From NCBI GenBank assembly GCA_016490735.1, contig JAEMWC010000252.1, forward strand, positions 697,501-761,500: a DNA stretch of 64,000 nucleotides, in the 5' to 3' direction. The notes below the pieces were generated by a model. That model made no database searches and was not told where the DNA came from. It saw nothing but the letters and a program-made list of their open reading frames with translations. This stretch comes from Pachyseris speciosa. Lineage: Eukaryota; Cnidaria; Anthozoa; Scleractinia; Pachyseridae. Shown here one piece after another: positions 33,953-47,700 of this stretch (position 1 is the first letter of the stretch; each line of letters starts with the position of its first letter). The position numbers and the translations under genes are program-made.

Positions 33953-34250
33953 GTCACACTAAGCAATTTTTCGTGCAACATTTCTCGCAATTTTGTTGTG
34001 ATGCGAGTTGCAAGAAAAATTGCTTCGTGTATCAGCCTGTTATGAACAGGTCTCACATTTTTTGTTGCCGCATTTGTACATAGTAGAAGTAGAAGATGGT
34101 TCTACTTTTTGCAACACTTCTCGCAGTGCTACAACGAATTTTCCAAGCTTTGCGTAGGAGTGTTACACTTGGCAACGTCTCGTGCAACTTGTCTCGCAAT
34201 GGCGCAACAAAATTGCAAGATAAGTTGCACGGAAAATTGCCTAGTGTAAC
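33953..34250. mobile_element. Copy B of the inverted-repeat element before YME1L exon 3
   Basis: Same element as 6,749-7,046. Its ends are GTCACACTAAGCAATTTTTC and GAAAATTGCCTAGTGTAAC, and it keeps its position about 35 bp before the exon 3 copy. Confidence 0.65.
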
Positions 34251-34940
34251 CAACATAGATGAAATATGCATTTCCTTCTCGCAGAGCACTTATCAGACCT
34301 GGTCGATTTGTCACCGAGATTAACGTTCCATGTCCGATGTCAAAGGTCGGCATGATATCCTCAAGTTACATCTCAAGAATGTTCAAGTTGCAGATGGTAA
34401 GATTGTTGTGACTTAACCCGTTAAGCGTTAATCCCTGGAACCAATATGAATATTCTCCTCACCGAACTCCAAATATGTCTTATTTTACGAGTTGGAAGAA
34501 TCTGTTCAATCATCAGGGCATTCTGACCATCTTTGGTAATCATTTTTTGTTTGTTCTCGTGAATTTATGCTTAATCAAGTAGTAACAGTGCAAGGAGAAA
34601 TTACATGCTGGTCACCTTTGGGGTCGAAGCAGTGGCTGACTTGACTGTGACGTTCTACGGTGACGGAACTCTAGGGACAACATACGGGTTTCCTTCCCTC
34701 CTCACTCCCCCTCAGGAACTCACTTGAACAGTACGCTTCCACTATAATTCATTCAATCAATTCGGTCGATCTGTCATTTATTTTATTTCACTATACTTTG
34801 TAACCGCAGATGTCAATATTGAGGTACTTGCCAGGGGAACAGCTGGTGTATAGTACTTAAAATTAATGTACGTGAGTTCCCTCTGAAAATGATCCTTGAG
34901 GTTGTCTTACTATCTTATCTTAATTATAATTATCTTACTT

Positions 34941-35885
34941 CAGGGCTCGAGACTAACTTTTCAGCTTACTAGCCCAGTGGCTAGTGACAGGTTTGATTCA
35001 CTAGCCAAACCAAAATTTTCACTAGTCAGACTTCTTTGCCATACATTAATCCTGTCAAGCAGTTTCAGTCAGGTACCTTTTTTTTTTCATCCACAATACT
35101 GACGTGCAACGTATCAGCTTTTTGGATATAAGTATGTTCTGCATTTAAAAGTTTTATAATAAAATAGATTTTTTTTAAAGTTCTTTAAAATGCCTTGAAG
35201 AGAAACCGTGGTTACAAATTTAACATAGCTATTATCAAGTTTCATAATGTAATAATGCTCTAAAGAAACTATCAATAGAAATGCACTTAAGACAGAGTAT
35301 TTTGCTGTTTCAATCGTCTCTGTGCGCCTTGTTAAGAACCAGAGATATCACACTGTTTTTGTTCGTCATAATGCACAAATTCACGTGCCAAATAAAGAAT
35401 ACTCTATAATTTTCTGCTTGTCAGCGGTCGCTACGCGTCACCTCTGCATCTGCCTTGTTCGATGTTCGCTTATCTTCGAGCCGCACGGTAAGTACTTCTA
35501 CAGTGGAGACATCAAGAGTTAACAAGAAGTCGCACACGATCCTGTTGAGACAAGAATTACCTCTCTCGCAGCAGGCTGTTTGGACAGAGAAAATGAGGCA
35601 AATCTCAATGACCAGCCGCAAATTGGGGAGGTGTTGGGGAAGCAGTTCGTTAGTCGTTCATTTCTTTAGTATGGTAACCTGAAAAAGTCAATGGTTTGTT
35701 TGCTTTCACTCCTCTATTTCTTTTTGTGATACATTTGAAATTAATTTTCATTTGGTTGCCCTCTGGTCCTCCACTACTTAAAAGGTTTCACTAGCCATTT
35801 TGGCTAGTGGAGTGCAAAGTCCACTAGCCAAAATGGTATTTTTACTAGTCTGTGGCTAGGTGGCTACCGTTAGTCTCGAGCCCTG
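34941..35885. mobile_element. 945-bp element with CAGGGCTCGAGACTAAC ends
   Basis: Terminal inverted repeats CAGGGCTCGAGACTAAC / GTTAGTCTCGAGCCCTG, perfect over 17 bp, flanked by TTACTT on both sides. Copy A near 7,771 has a single TTACTT. Subterminal CACTAGCC/GGCTAGTG motifs occur near both ends. No transposase; the ends resemble hAT-type non-autonomous elements. Confidence 0.82.
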
Positions 35886-35916
35886 TTACTTGCTTTTAAA
35901 CTAATTCAAAGCATAA

Positions 35917-36186
35917 AGCCCGCCGCACATGTGACTGAAGAAACAGCTGAGCAAAATGCCTCGCGAGGCAGTTAGCTCAGCCATTTCCTCTCGTGTGCGG
36001 CGAGGTTTTCATGAGATTTTCGCCTCGCGAGGCGGTGAGGAAAATATCAGACATGTTTGATATTGATCTCTCCGCCTCGCGAGGCGAATTTCTCACCGAC
36101 ATTTCCTCGCACACGAGAGGAAATAGCTGAACTAACTGCCTCGCGAGGCATTTTGCTCAGCTGTTTCCTCACGTGTGCGGCGGGCT
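35917..36186. mobile_element. 270-bp near-palindromic MITE with TAA duplication
   Basis: Ends AGCCCGCCGCACA / TGTGCGGCGGGCT, flanked by TAA; copy A has GCATAACATTG with a single TAA. The arms are inverted over most of the length and contain repeated CCTCGCGAGG palindromes. A 3-bp TAA duplication fits PIF/Harbinger-type MITEs. Confidence 0.85.
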
Positions 36187-37024
36187 TAACATTGCCTTGA
36201 TTCTTGTCTTTTTCTGAGTGCATTGTATTTATTTCCAGAATACAGAGAGCTGGCAATGGATAGTTGTCCTGTATTCGGCACAATACAGCGTATTTTGAGG
36301 ATATTTTTCACCGAAACACATTTTTAAATGACTTCAAAGTCACATAAAGCCAAAAATTCCTCCACCGTGCAGCCATAACTATTCTGCAGCACGAAAACAT
36401 TCCCCCCTGTCATTTAAACCAAGAGAACCTCATACTCTCTTGTTTAAACATAATTATCCTTTGCGCTGTCTCAAAAAATTATGCTTTGTTACTTTTATTA
36501 TTGTGTAGCTTCTTATCAGTTATGGTCACTCTATGGATTGATTTATCATTAGGTGCTGACCTCGCCAACTTGGTAATTGCCGCTGCAATTTACGCTGCCA
36601 CTGACGGAGACCAAAGTGTTACAACGAAACATCTTGAATTTGCAAGGGACAAGATTCTCATGGGTAAGCGTTTTACACGTACATGTGATGTTTAGAAGCT
36701 TAACTTAGTTCATGAATGTTATTTTTGTTATGATCGTTTTTAGGGAAAATCCAAATCCGGATTCTTGACTCCAAATACAGATTTTGCGTTTCTTTACAAA
36801 AATCTAAAAAAGTATTATAAATCCAAAGAATCCATACACCGAGTGCATTCATTAGATCAAATCAGCTGAATCCGGATTTTTTGGATATATGATCCGTGCG
36901 TTTCTTTGAGAACGGGTGAAAAAAAAAAAAAAAAAAAGAATTGCTGAGAACGTCAACGAAATGTACCAAAATGTAAATGAACGTGCAGGGGGATCGTTTT
37001 TGCTCATTAAGCCCATTGTTTTGC

Positions 37025-37140
37025 GGCGTTCTCTTTGCCGTCGTCGTCGTTGCTAAAGCTCCAATCACCATCACCTTCGTCACCGTCATCTTCATCATGT
37101 TCGTCACTGCCATCGTCATCGTTATCGTCATCATCATCAA
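37025..37140 (+). repeat. GTC/ATC microsatellite, copy B
   Basis: Short counterpart of the 8,689-8,910 array, starting beside GTCGTCGTCGTTGCTAAAGC. Confidence 0.75.
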
Positions 37141-37221
37141 ATTTAGTTATCATATCTCGGGAATCTCCCCTATATACAGCATTTTATTAAACAGTTAACC
37201 ACTTGGTCACATTTGGCCAAT

Positions 37222-38021
37222 AGAGACCTTAAGATACTCCAATTCCGGTGTACGGGTACGGGTAGGGCGCCATGTTTGACCATATTTGGTAATGGCATCA
37301 TCTCACTACCCGGTAACCTAGCCGTTTATCCGGGGTAAGTGGCATGCTACTCGTGTTTACTTACGGGTAAGTTGTAAAGGACAAGTAAACGATGTTTTAA
37401 GCGAAATGAACAAAAAAGTAAGTCAATTGTGCTGTCTAATTTGTATTTGTACCAAGTAAAGTCTAATTAACAAGAAATATTTGACCAAAAACCAGCTGAT
37501 TAAGCGTTGGAAGCGACGAATGGCGATGACATGTTCGTGGTCGAAAATCTTTTCGAAGACAAAATTGTACCAGCCACTTTTGTGAACCTTTAAGCTTATC
37601 TAGCCAAAATAAAGGAAAATGTGTTTCGAAAGGACAGTTTCCAGGAAATTTTGAGTTTATCGTTACTACCACGGGCATAAAGCAGCAACATTTCGTCTAC
37701 GTACCTTTCTGTATGCAAGGAACAAAATATTTGGAGCCTTGTTAAGCGAAAACAAAAAAAACAAAACAAAACAAAAAAAACAAAAAAAAAACACTGACCA
37801 AATTCAAGAAAAAACGAACAGATACTGATAAAACATTGCCGGTGACTACAAACCTAACCTTGGCAGCCGCCATGTTTACTAAACGGGAATAAGTTAAGGT
37901 TTCAGTCCTTCTATGCTTAGTCCGGGTAACTTAAGTTGATGTTCCCGTCACTTTTCACGTGTACGGCTACCAGTAATTTACCCGTACCCGTACACAGGAA
38001 TCGGGGTATCTTAAGGTCTCT
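37222..38021. mobile_element. 800-bp inverted-repeat element with AAT duplication
   Basis: Ends AGAGACCTTAAGATACTCCA and TCGGGGTATCTTAAGGTCTC plus T, with further inverted GTACGGGTACGGGTA blocks inside. Flanked by AAT; copy A reads GGCCAATAAGGAATACATTT without the element. A 3-bp duplication suggests a Harbinger-like non-autonomous element. The interior is non-coding. Confidence 0.83.
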
Positions 38022-39018
38022 AATAACAAATACATTTGTCACTTTCCTGGCTCTTCTACCAATTGATTTTTTGGAAACTTCATCGCTTAGGTCCTGAACG
38101 GAAGAGCGCTGTTATCGAGGCCAAAAACAGGGAACTGGTAGCATACCACGAGGGCGGACATGCACTTGTGGTTCTGTACACCCCAGGAGCAATGCCAATC
38201 CACAAAGCAACCATTGCACCACGTGGCCAGGCTCTTGGAATGGTATGCAAGCTACTCTTGTTGTCATATGATTTTTAATAGCTTTCGTGTCATCCTGCAG
38301 ATGTTATTTTCAGCATGACCAATCACAACAGACCAAAACAGTGCAATGAGCCAATCAGAATACCAAGTAACTGCATGCAGCCGGCGTAAAGCGCGGGAAA
38401 ATACGCGCGTGCAAGTCGCGATTGGCTTTGGTTTTGCTTCTCATTGGTTGAAAATGTAGCGCGAGTTTTGTTGGCCAATCACTGAGCGAAGCAATGCAAA
38501 ACTAAAGCAAACGCAATTTACTTTCGACACTCAATTGAAAACCGCTCTATGTAAAGGATATTTGTCATCTTGCGCTTTTTTAAAGGTTGCCCAGTTGCCG
38601 GAGAAAGATGAGCTGAATTAGTCTAAAGCACAACTCCTTGCAAGGCTGGATGTCGCAATGGGAGGACGAGTCGCAGAGGAGATTATTTTTGGAAAGGAAA
38701 ACATAACCACAGGTAAGGGTTTGTATACATGCAGCACTGGACAAATATGGAGGAATATTGCCTTGGTAGTATGGGGCTATCGCCCCCAAATTTGGTCACT
38801 ACTTGCGTTTACGAAAATTACACAAAGTAATGCAGGAATGAAAATCACGTAGCAAATGTGAAAAGAAACGGGTTTAACCTTGGTGGCGTCGTTGCAACAT
38901 TTACAGGTATTTATTTGGTCTGTCCGTGTCCTGTTTTCAAAACATTTCTCCTATTTGCTGTGGCGCTGCTCATATGCAGGGCAAAGTCGCTGTCAGTTTG
39001 GCGTTGTGCTTCTGACAT

Positions 39019-39773
39019 TAGGGAGCTTAAGCAACGAGGACGACAACAACAACGAGAACGTCACAAAACAACAGGCTTAGGCCTCCCTTACATGGAAGGA
39101 GGGAGATCCTAGCACTAGGAAGATCCTAGAAGGTGGATCATTCTAGCGCCATGTGCTTTCTGCATTCAGTTTACATGTAAAAGGTTGTAATTGGCCCTAG
39201 CGCTAGGATCTTCCTAGTCCTAGGATCATCCTACCTGAGAGGTAGGAAGATCCTAGCACCATGCTAAGAAGATGCTAGTACCAGGGACAAAACAACAAGC
39301 TAAAAAAACGTGGCGGCGGCTGGCCGATCAGCGGCTAAAGGAGGACAATTTCGTCGAAATTTCCTACCGAAATTTCTGCATGTAAACCAAACGAAAAGTT
39401 GGTTCGCCCTCTCGGATCTTCCTAGTGCTAGGTTCTTCCTGCCTCCATGTAAATGACCCCTTAATGAGCAAAAACAATGGCTCTGCACGTGCGTTTTGTA
39501 TTTTGGTACATTTCGTTGCTGTCCTCTCCAAAACAACAACGTAAAATGACCACATTTTATGTTTTCTTGAGAACGTGAGCACATGACGGGAGATTTTCTT
39601 TCTTTTTCCTTACTTTGACATCGTTCATAGTAATTTAGTTCCTGGACATATCGCCAGCATTTTCCAAGTTAAACAAATTGGAATAATTGCGAAAGAGTTA
39701 CGGAAACGAAAAGTTATATTTTGAAATGACGTTTTCGTAGCCGTCGTCGTCGTCGTTGCTTAAGGTCCCTTTT
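39019..39773. mobile_element. B-only element of the AGGGAGCTTAAGCAACG family
   Basis: Left TTAGGGAGCTTAAGCAACGA; right CGTCGTTGCTTAAGGTCCCT, an approximate complement. Copy A lacks it (CTGGCATTCATTCATTGAGT). It is longer than its relatives because another element sits inside at about 39,079-39,463. Confidence 0.75.
39079..39463. mobile_element. Nested MITE rich in GATCCTAG palindromes
   Basis: Inverted ends around CCTCCCTTACATGGAAGG and CTGCCTCCATGTAAATGACC. The interior is full of AGGAAGATCCTAG and its complement. Nested inside the 39,019-39,773 element, so it is younger than that insertion. Confidence 0.6.
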
Positions 39774-40671
39774 CATTAATTGAGTGATGGCTTTATTCAT
39801 TTGTTTGTTTAGTTATCGATTGATTTATGTTTTTAACCGAAAGGTTGGGAATTTCAAACACGCACTGTCATGGTTTTTTAGTTGGATACCGTAAAACTCA
39901 ATCGCTTCTTAACAGTTACCCACCAGTAAGTAAGTAACTTTATTTAGACAAGGGTGACCCAGTCAACTACAACGCTGTGAACAAAATGGGACTGGAAGCA
40001 AGTACAACAAAATGGTGACCAGGGCGGGAAAAGTCTCAATTCACGATTAATTTTGCTTTTGCTCTGAAATTGTCGCGAATTCGTTTGACTCATCGCACAG
40101 CGTTGGGCTCTATCTGTTGAGTGCCGCCATACCAAATCTAAGGTAATTGCTTTGGCGAATCGCTAAAGTCGCAGACAGCGTAGTGAACCAATTCGAATTC
40201 GAATCAGACTCGTGTAGCCGGCTCCAAGCGCGGGAAAACGAGTTCCAGCAAGTAACTATTTCTTTTGGTTTTGCTTCTGATGCGTTGGTTGAGAAATTGG
40301 CGGGTGTTTTGGCAAACAGTCAGAGAACTTTAGTGAGGCAAAAACAAACCAAACTAGAATTTCGTTCGTCACTCGGTTAAAAATTGCTTTCGTAAAGCAA
40401 GACAAAATTCACTCGAGTTCTTGTGTTGTAATCAGTTTTCAGGAGCTGCATGTGACATGGAGTCCTATACCAAACTGGCACGCGCCATGGTCACCATGTA
40501 CGGCATGAGCGACAAGGTACTGTTTCCACTTAACTTTTGGGCGCGCAAATGAACCGCCGCAACCAGCTGTCTCAACATGAAAGGTCTAACTTACTAATGA
40601 GGTATTTTTGGTTGCGATCTAGACACTGAAGTGATAGACTGCCACATCGATCGTTAGCACCCGAACGTTTC

Positions 40672-40946
<275 letters not shown>

Positions 40947-41364
40947 CTTAGTGATATATTAATATATAAAGTAAATAATTTGCACTGTACATATGAGTGG
41001 ACGATATGACTGTACATATGCGGACGAAACAAATACATTTAAATGCAGTTAAATTTAACAACAAGGAGCGCTTGCGTTCCCGTTGGTAGTCAGCGGTGTC
41101 GACACTTAGGCATGTGTCGGATTTCCATGTGCTTGCGGTTGGTAGCGTTGCGGACAGGAGGCGTTTCCCTCTGGCGTTTTACAATTGCTTTTGCGTGGAA
41201 GCTCATCGCCCAGGCAGTTCTCTTCCCACCCCGTTCCCTACCTCTTTCCACTGTTTCGACAGTGTGACGGGTGCCTGTTCCTCTTACTGCGTTGGGGCTC
41301 ATGACTGGGTTGCCAGGATTTGCCAGCCGTGGGAGCAGTCTTCATCTAGGAGCTGGCTGCCAAT

Positions 41365-41402
<38 letters not shown>

Positions 41403-42281
41403 TTTAGCGATGCAGCTGTTAACTCACAGTTATTCAATCATCTTGTTCAACTGTAAATTAAGCCTGAAAAAAATCATCCCAGTTAAGCTTAAGCCTGACG
41501 TCTTTCAGGCTTCTTTTTCAACTGCACCGGTTGGTTGAATAACTTCGAGCATCACGTTTTAGATTCGTTTGTCTCTGCCGTGCAGATTCTTCAGAGGGAC
41601 AACTTTTACTTTCGCTTGGTGTTGTTCCCCGAAAGAGCTGGATGGTATACATGATCGTGAGTGCGGGTGACCCTGTTGGTTAAGGCTCTCATTGAGATTG
41701 TTGTTACTTGTAGTTGCTTTAATGAAAGAATGAAAGAACCATCAAAACGCTATTTTACTAGTTTTGCAATATTTTTCTGCTACCGGAAAATCACTCTCAG
41801 TAACTGGAGTGTATCGTTGCAAGGGTGTTTAGAACGTTTCACTTCTGAGTTAATCGTAGTCGACGAAGATGTGCTGATTTGAAAACGAAAATATTCTTAG
41901 TCACCAACTTTAAATCTTTGACACGTAGTCCATAACTTACCGGGTTGAGTCAACTGCGGTACAAAGTTAACAGTTGCTATCTTCTCCCATATCGAAGTTA
42001 TTGTCAGTTAATGTCATCGTTTCTGATCCCCAACTCTGTGGAACATGGACAACCCCCAACCCTGTAGTAAGGCCCACGCCGTTCTTACCCTGTGTCGAAG
42101 ATGACCCCTCCCCTACCCACGGTGAAGTCAAGGTGGATTCACCACAGTTGCTGGTAATCTCGAAATGTGATTGGCAATCTAATTTGCCGTTGTCGATAAG
42201 AGTCTAGGCAACGCTGCTCGCGTCAACGTGTAACGCCATGCGTTTTTTCATTTTCTTTGACGTTGATGTTGTGGTAAAAAT

Positions 42282-42464
42282 CAAATGGAATGTGGTTTAG
42301 CATTGTTTGCACTCTTATGGACAACGATATTCGTCATCACAGTGGTCAAAATGTTGTGGACTGACTAGACGCAGCCGAATGAGTCCACAACATTTTGACC
42401 ATTGGGATGACGAATATCGTTGTCGTTAAGAGTACAGACAACGCTAAACCACGTTCCATTTGTT
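42282..42464. repeat. Long hairpin, copy B
   Basis: Counterpart of the hairpin at 13,298-13,482, again 16 bp before the exon copy at 42,481, with a slightly shorter loop. Confidence 0.8.
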
Positions 42465-43820
42465 AACTGTCTGTTTTCAGGTTGGAATGCTTCAAATCAA
42501 GGAGGCTGATAAATCGAGTCCTGAGCTACAGGCTCTGGTAGAAAATGAAGTCAAGCAACTTCTGAAGGTGATTGACAGATCTTGCTCACTTCAGCAGTAC
42601 GTTGTTTACCTAAATTAATGCCAGGACCTATCTGGAGTAAGGAGAGTTTCTTTAAGGGAGCTTGTAGTAGATCAAATTCTCACACGGGATGTACATGACC
42701 TTATTATCAGGACTTTGCCATTTAAGCTCAAGCATTGACCATAGGCTGATTTCTCATTACAATATCGATGCTTGATCGAACATACAGGTTAATGAGGATA
42801 AAGAAAATGGTCATCATAACATAAACATAGTATAACATGACTAATTTTATCATCAAAGACACAATCACTTCATTTTAAACAATTTCTCTAAACAAGTACC
42901 ATAAGAATTATATTCAGAGTAGTAAGAAGAATTTGCAAGTTGATAACAGAGCTTTTTGGCAACCGTGCCGGCCAAAACTGGCCGCGCAGAACCACCTCTT
43001 TTGTACCGCTTGTGACGTCATCAGTTCTAAAGCTCACGGACAACTTTTACATGTAGCATGTGTAGGGGGAAGAGTTCTTTCAAACCATACCAAAATCAGC
43101 ACGATTCCGTCAAACAGGCCGGGGGAAACGCGAAAAAGCCAAGTGACGTTGAGCCGAAAATTTGAATGAAAATCTTGTTCCACTACCAACCTGCACTTCC
43201 TTCCATCTATTCCTATGATCCTAAAAGTTTTCCACCAAATCCTTTGCCACCGAAAGGAAGCCCAGAAAATGCCCAGCAAGAGATATAGAAAGCCAGACAA
43301 GAAAAGAGAAAGAAAGGGGGAGGAGAGAAAGCGAAAGGTAGAAGGAGAGGGGGGCAGTGAAACTTTTCATCCCAAAATCTCTCGGAATTTTTGTTTTCTG
43401 CGCATGCCTGAACTTGGAAATTAAGCATCAGGAACAGAGGGGCGCGATGAGCTCCACCAGCAAACAGAGTTTTGGGCAGTTTTGGTTCTTTTTGGCTAGA
43501 TTCTAGCCAGAAAACGGCTCGACGAACTTTAAAAGATGTTTTTCGGCAAAATGCTCGTTGTCAATGGGTTAAAGAGCTAACGTGCTCTTTGCAACGTGAA
43601 TCACCAAGGACCATCGCGGAAGGTCACCACCCAAAAGACCGACATTGTGCGTTAAAGTTTCTTCTCTGATGTAGAAACCAACCAAGCGTTGAACTAGACT
43701 CTCGGGTCTTGTTACTTGAACACCGGATCCTAAACACTAATTGAGGGCGCTTTCCACTTGCCTGAACTGCGGTATTTGAGTCCATATCTCTGGTCCAAAC
43801 TAAGCAGTAAAGGCCGGCAT

Positions 43821-44274
43821 ACCACCATCATAACACCACCGTCACCCGCACCATCACTAGCACTATCACCAGCACTATCACCAGCACCAGCACGATGACC
43901 ATCAAAACAACATCACCATCACCACCACCATCACAAGCACCAGCACCGTCATCACCATCACCATCACCACCATCATCACCGTCACCACCACCATCACAAC
44001 CATCACCAGCACCAGCACCATTGCCACCGCCATCACCAGCAACACCACCGCCACCACCACCATCATCACCATCACCACCTTCACCACCGTCACCACCACC
44101 ACCAACACCAGCACCAGCACCACGACTATCATCACCACAATCACCCCTAGCACCACCAGCACCACCACCACCATCGTCATCACAACCATCCCAATCTCCA
44201 GCACCACCACCACCATCGTCATCACCACCATCCCAATCTCCAGTACCAGCACCACCACCACCATCACACACATT
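43821..44274 (+). repeat. CAC/CAT repeat, copy B
   Basis: Counterpart of 14,820-15,246 with different unit order. Long open frames across it are not genes. Confidence 0.92.
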
Positions 44275-44724
44275 CGGACGACGATACACCATTTTGAAAA
44301 GGAATTGTCTGCGTAAATAGAACGCCATATTTTGAAGGGGTGACTCAAGAAAGTTGCCAAACTTTTGGGCTCTGAAAATTACATATGCCGCGTGGAAGGA
44401 ATTCGAGGAATCGGTATACAACCTGTCATCCAAATTAATGCGCTTTATTCTTTATTTCGACATAAACCACACACACAAATAAAACATGTACAATGTAACA
44501 TGACTTCATTGACAAGCTACCGGAATGACCACCCTAAGTTAAAATTCAAAGAGTTTCCGTATTAATTAACATGGCTAATTGTTTACGAACGGGCCAAATC
44601 GTTACTCCAGGCGCACTCGAAAGAGCACAATCGCCTAGCGCAAGCTCTGTTGCAATACGAAACACTGGATCTACAAGAGATCAAAGACGTTATTCAAGGA
44701 AAGAAGCTCTCCAGAACTCTTTGA

Positions 44725-47700
44725 CACGACTGTAGCTGGCAGTGATATTGTAATGGGTGGGAGCAAATGGCTTCCTTTTCGACTGATACCTCTAGACGTT
44801 AAGAGACTTAATTACTGGGATTTAACCGCTCTGGTTTAACTGGTTTTAGGGCTAGTTTTCTAAGTTGTGTTTAGCGTCTTCGTAATCATGGCCAGGAGGT
44901 TCCTATTATTTTCCTTGCAGGGAAAATTTTACGATAGAGACGAAAGCTGTGAACTGTTAAGTAAAGAGACTAAATAACAGACAATGTAGATTACTGGAAA
45001 GTCTGTTCCAAAGTCAAATTTTGATCAAGTTTAATTTACTTCCATCCTTTTAGCAGGGACCAGAACGTAAGTAACGACGACTAGAATGGCAACGATAACC
45101 AATAACAATCGTTCTGCGTGTGCATTTTCCATTTTGGGGCGCTTCCTTGCCGTCCTCTTGAAAACAGCAACGTGAAATGATCAAAATGTAAGTTTTTTTC
45201 TCTCGAGAACGTAAGTGCATTGACCGTAAATGTCATTTCCTTTGTGTATATTTCAACGCCATTTATAGTAATTTTGTTTCTGGTTAGATCACTGGCATGT
45301 TACAAACTGATGAAGCTGGAATAATCCACAACCGGAAGCTATATTTGGAAATGCGAGCATTGTCGTCCCCATTGCCATTACCGTTGCCGGCGTGGTTCTG
45401 GCTTAAGCTCCCTAATGTCCTCCAACTGCTGCTTCATGTTTTACGGCTCTGAATAATTTCTTGAGCCATTTGAATTGGGCAGTGGTGCCGTTTAGCAATG
45501 TGATCTGGGAAATTTGGCAGAAACACAAATAATTTAGCGGGACTCTCTTCCCTAAATTATGACTAAGGTTGTTGTTGTGGCAAAAATGCTGTTCGACTGA
45601 TGCTAAATCTATTTTCCATCCGTGACTGGCCATTTGTATAAAATTACACTTTATCAACGGTTTCTGTGCATTATTAAATTGACTTTGAACAAGCGTGAGT
45701 GATCATTTCAATTTTATTGACGCGAACACGTCTTGTGGCCTTCCTATTACCGTCATTTTCCCTTTGAAATGACTTTAATCGAAAAGAAAAACTTGGAAAA
45801 AATCGCCGTCTAGAACCACGACTGAACAAGCGGTTTTTACTTTTTAATTATACTTAACGTAAAATACTTAGAACTGCCTACATCTTTAAACAGTACAAAG
45901 ATGAAGATTTCATTGTAATGGTTTTGTTTGGAGGCAAGCAAATGAATAATACCACAGATCTAATTGCGTTCGGTAATATTCTCTTTTAAAAATGCATCTG
46001 TCTTGGTGGCAACGTTCAAAACAGGCTTACGTGCTTTCCTCATATAATTACGAAAACAAACATGCCTTGCACAAACCCAAAAAGCAAACCATTTTCAATT
46101 TTCCAACGGATATTTTTCGAGAATCGGAAAGCGTGCGTCTTCCTCTGCATCGCAAGGTATCACGAGAAAACGTCCATAGGGCGTCTTGTTTGCATTATGT
46201 TCTTTGGTTTAATGAAATACCAATACAGTTCAACACCGCTAATTCGAGCCCTCAACGGAGACAACAGTTCCAAATAGCCAAATGACTTCCGACCTTCCGT
46301 CCACGGTCTGCAACATCCGTCCACATATGTTCCATCACACACCTCATCCATTGTGCGTCACGCAAAAAGCTAAGTCACAAAACCATCCCTTAACCACGCA
46401 TGTCCCTTGGAGAAGTTACCGTAAAAGCTCTATTAAGCCCCCTGGGGGGGCTTATTTAATTTCGGGTCTTATTAACGGGGGGCTTAATGGAGAAGGGGGG
46501 GGGGGGGTTGTTTCAAATCTTTGAACACGCCGTTTTCGTGTTCAATAGTTTCTGTACAAATCTCAAACAACTGCAGTAAAACTTTATTATTTAATACCGA
46601 TCAGGAAACAGTATTGTGTTTTAAGTGTACTTTGTAAGAGGGAATAGGAAGGACAAATTACAAAATATGTGTCCCAAAAGGAGGGGGGCTTATTACAAAA
46701 ATCGACTCCCAAACGGGGGTCTTATAGACACAAACATAAACATAAACAGGTGAATGCATAGTTGAAAGTAAGTGTTGCACAGAAATAAGAGCTGCTTGTT
46801 AAACTCTACATAGATAATGCACTGTTATTGTTACCACTTACTAATGAAGTGCTGGAAATGCTGAGCATGTAATTAGCTCACGGCTCAGTAGTCATGTCCA
46901 ACACCGACGGTAAAAACGAAACGCAGCTAGAAGCTTATTAAGCTCTAGTTAATTCCTAAATTAACTTGCTTTTCGAAATGTTGCCGCGAAAGGCTTACGA
47001 AACGAGATTCACAAATCGATCGGTCAGCGCATTCCCCAGCCTCCGCCCATCTGAAATTTTGTGTGAGGGCAGACCACAGCACCAGGAACTTACATTTTGA
47101 ATTAATAAATGATATCATGTTTTTATCATACCATTTATTTAATTTAAATATCGTCTTACTGGTCAAATCTGTCTTGAATACAAACCAGGAAACAACAATA
47201 ACAACAACAACAACAACAACAACAACAAAAAAAAAAAAGAGAGAGAGAGAGGAGAAAATAAAAATAATACTTCTTTTGGATCTTAGTAAGCACTCAGTTG
47301 AGGACAAGGGGAGATTATTTTGATCGGAACTGACCGACATCTCTCCCTTTATAGATCACAATAATGTTTCTTTATATGACATTAATGCTTTTTCCTAATT
47401 CTGAACAGCTAAAGCAATGGGAGCTTGTTTCGTTCAACCGCAAGATTATATTAAGTTATTCGTCTCCGTTGTATCTACACTGCTGGTGTAATTTAATAAC
47501 ATCATCCGCCGTGCGCAATGAAGCCATCATTAGAAATTCAACTAAACCTAACGTTAAGCACGTCTCACCGCTAAACTGGACACTTTTCATTCAGGAGGAT
47601 AGAGATCATCAAGTTAGTTAGCTTTAATTGTCCTGCTCTATTGTTGTAATGCGCAGTTGGTCATCTCGTCTTGAAAATTGCGCAATATAAATCCCCAGAT

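Noticed and set aside
38036..38278. Treating the HEGGH exon of copy B as a live protease gene
   Set aside because: The exon is fine, but neighbouring exons have a frameshift, a stop and lost splice sites.
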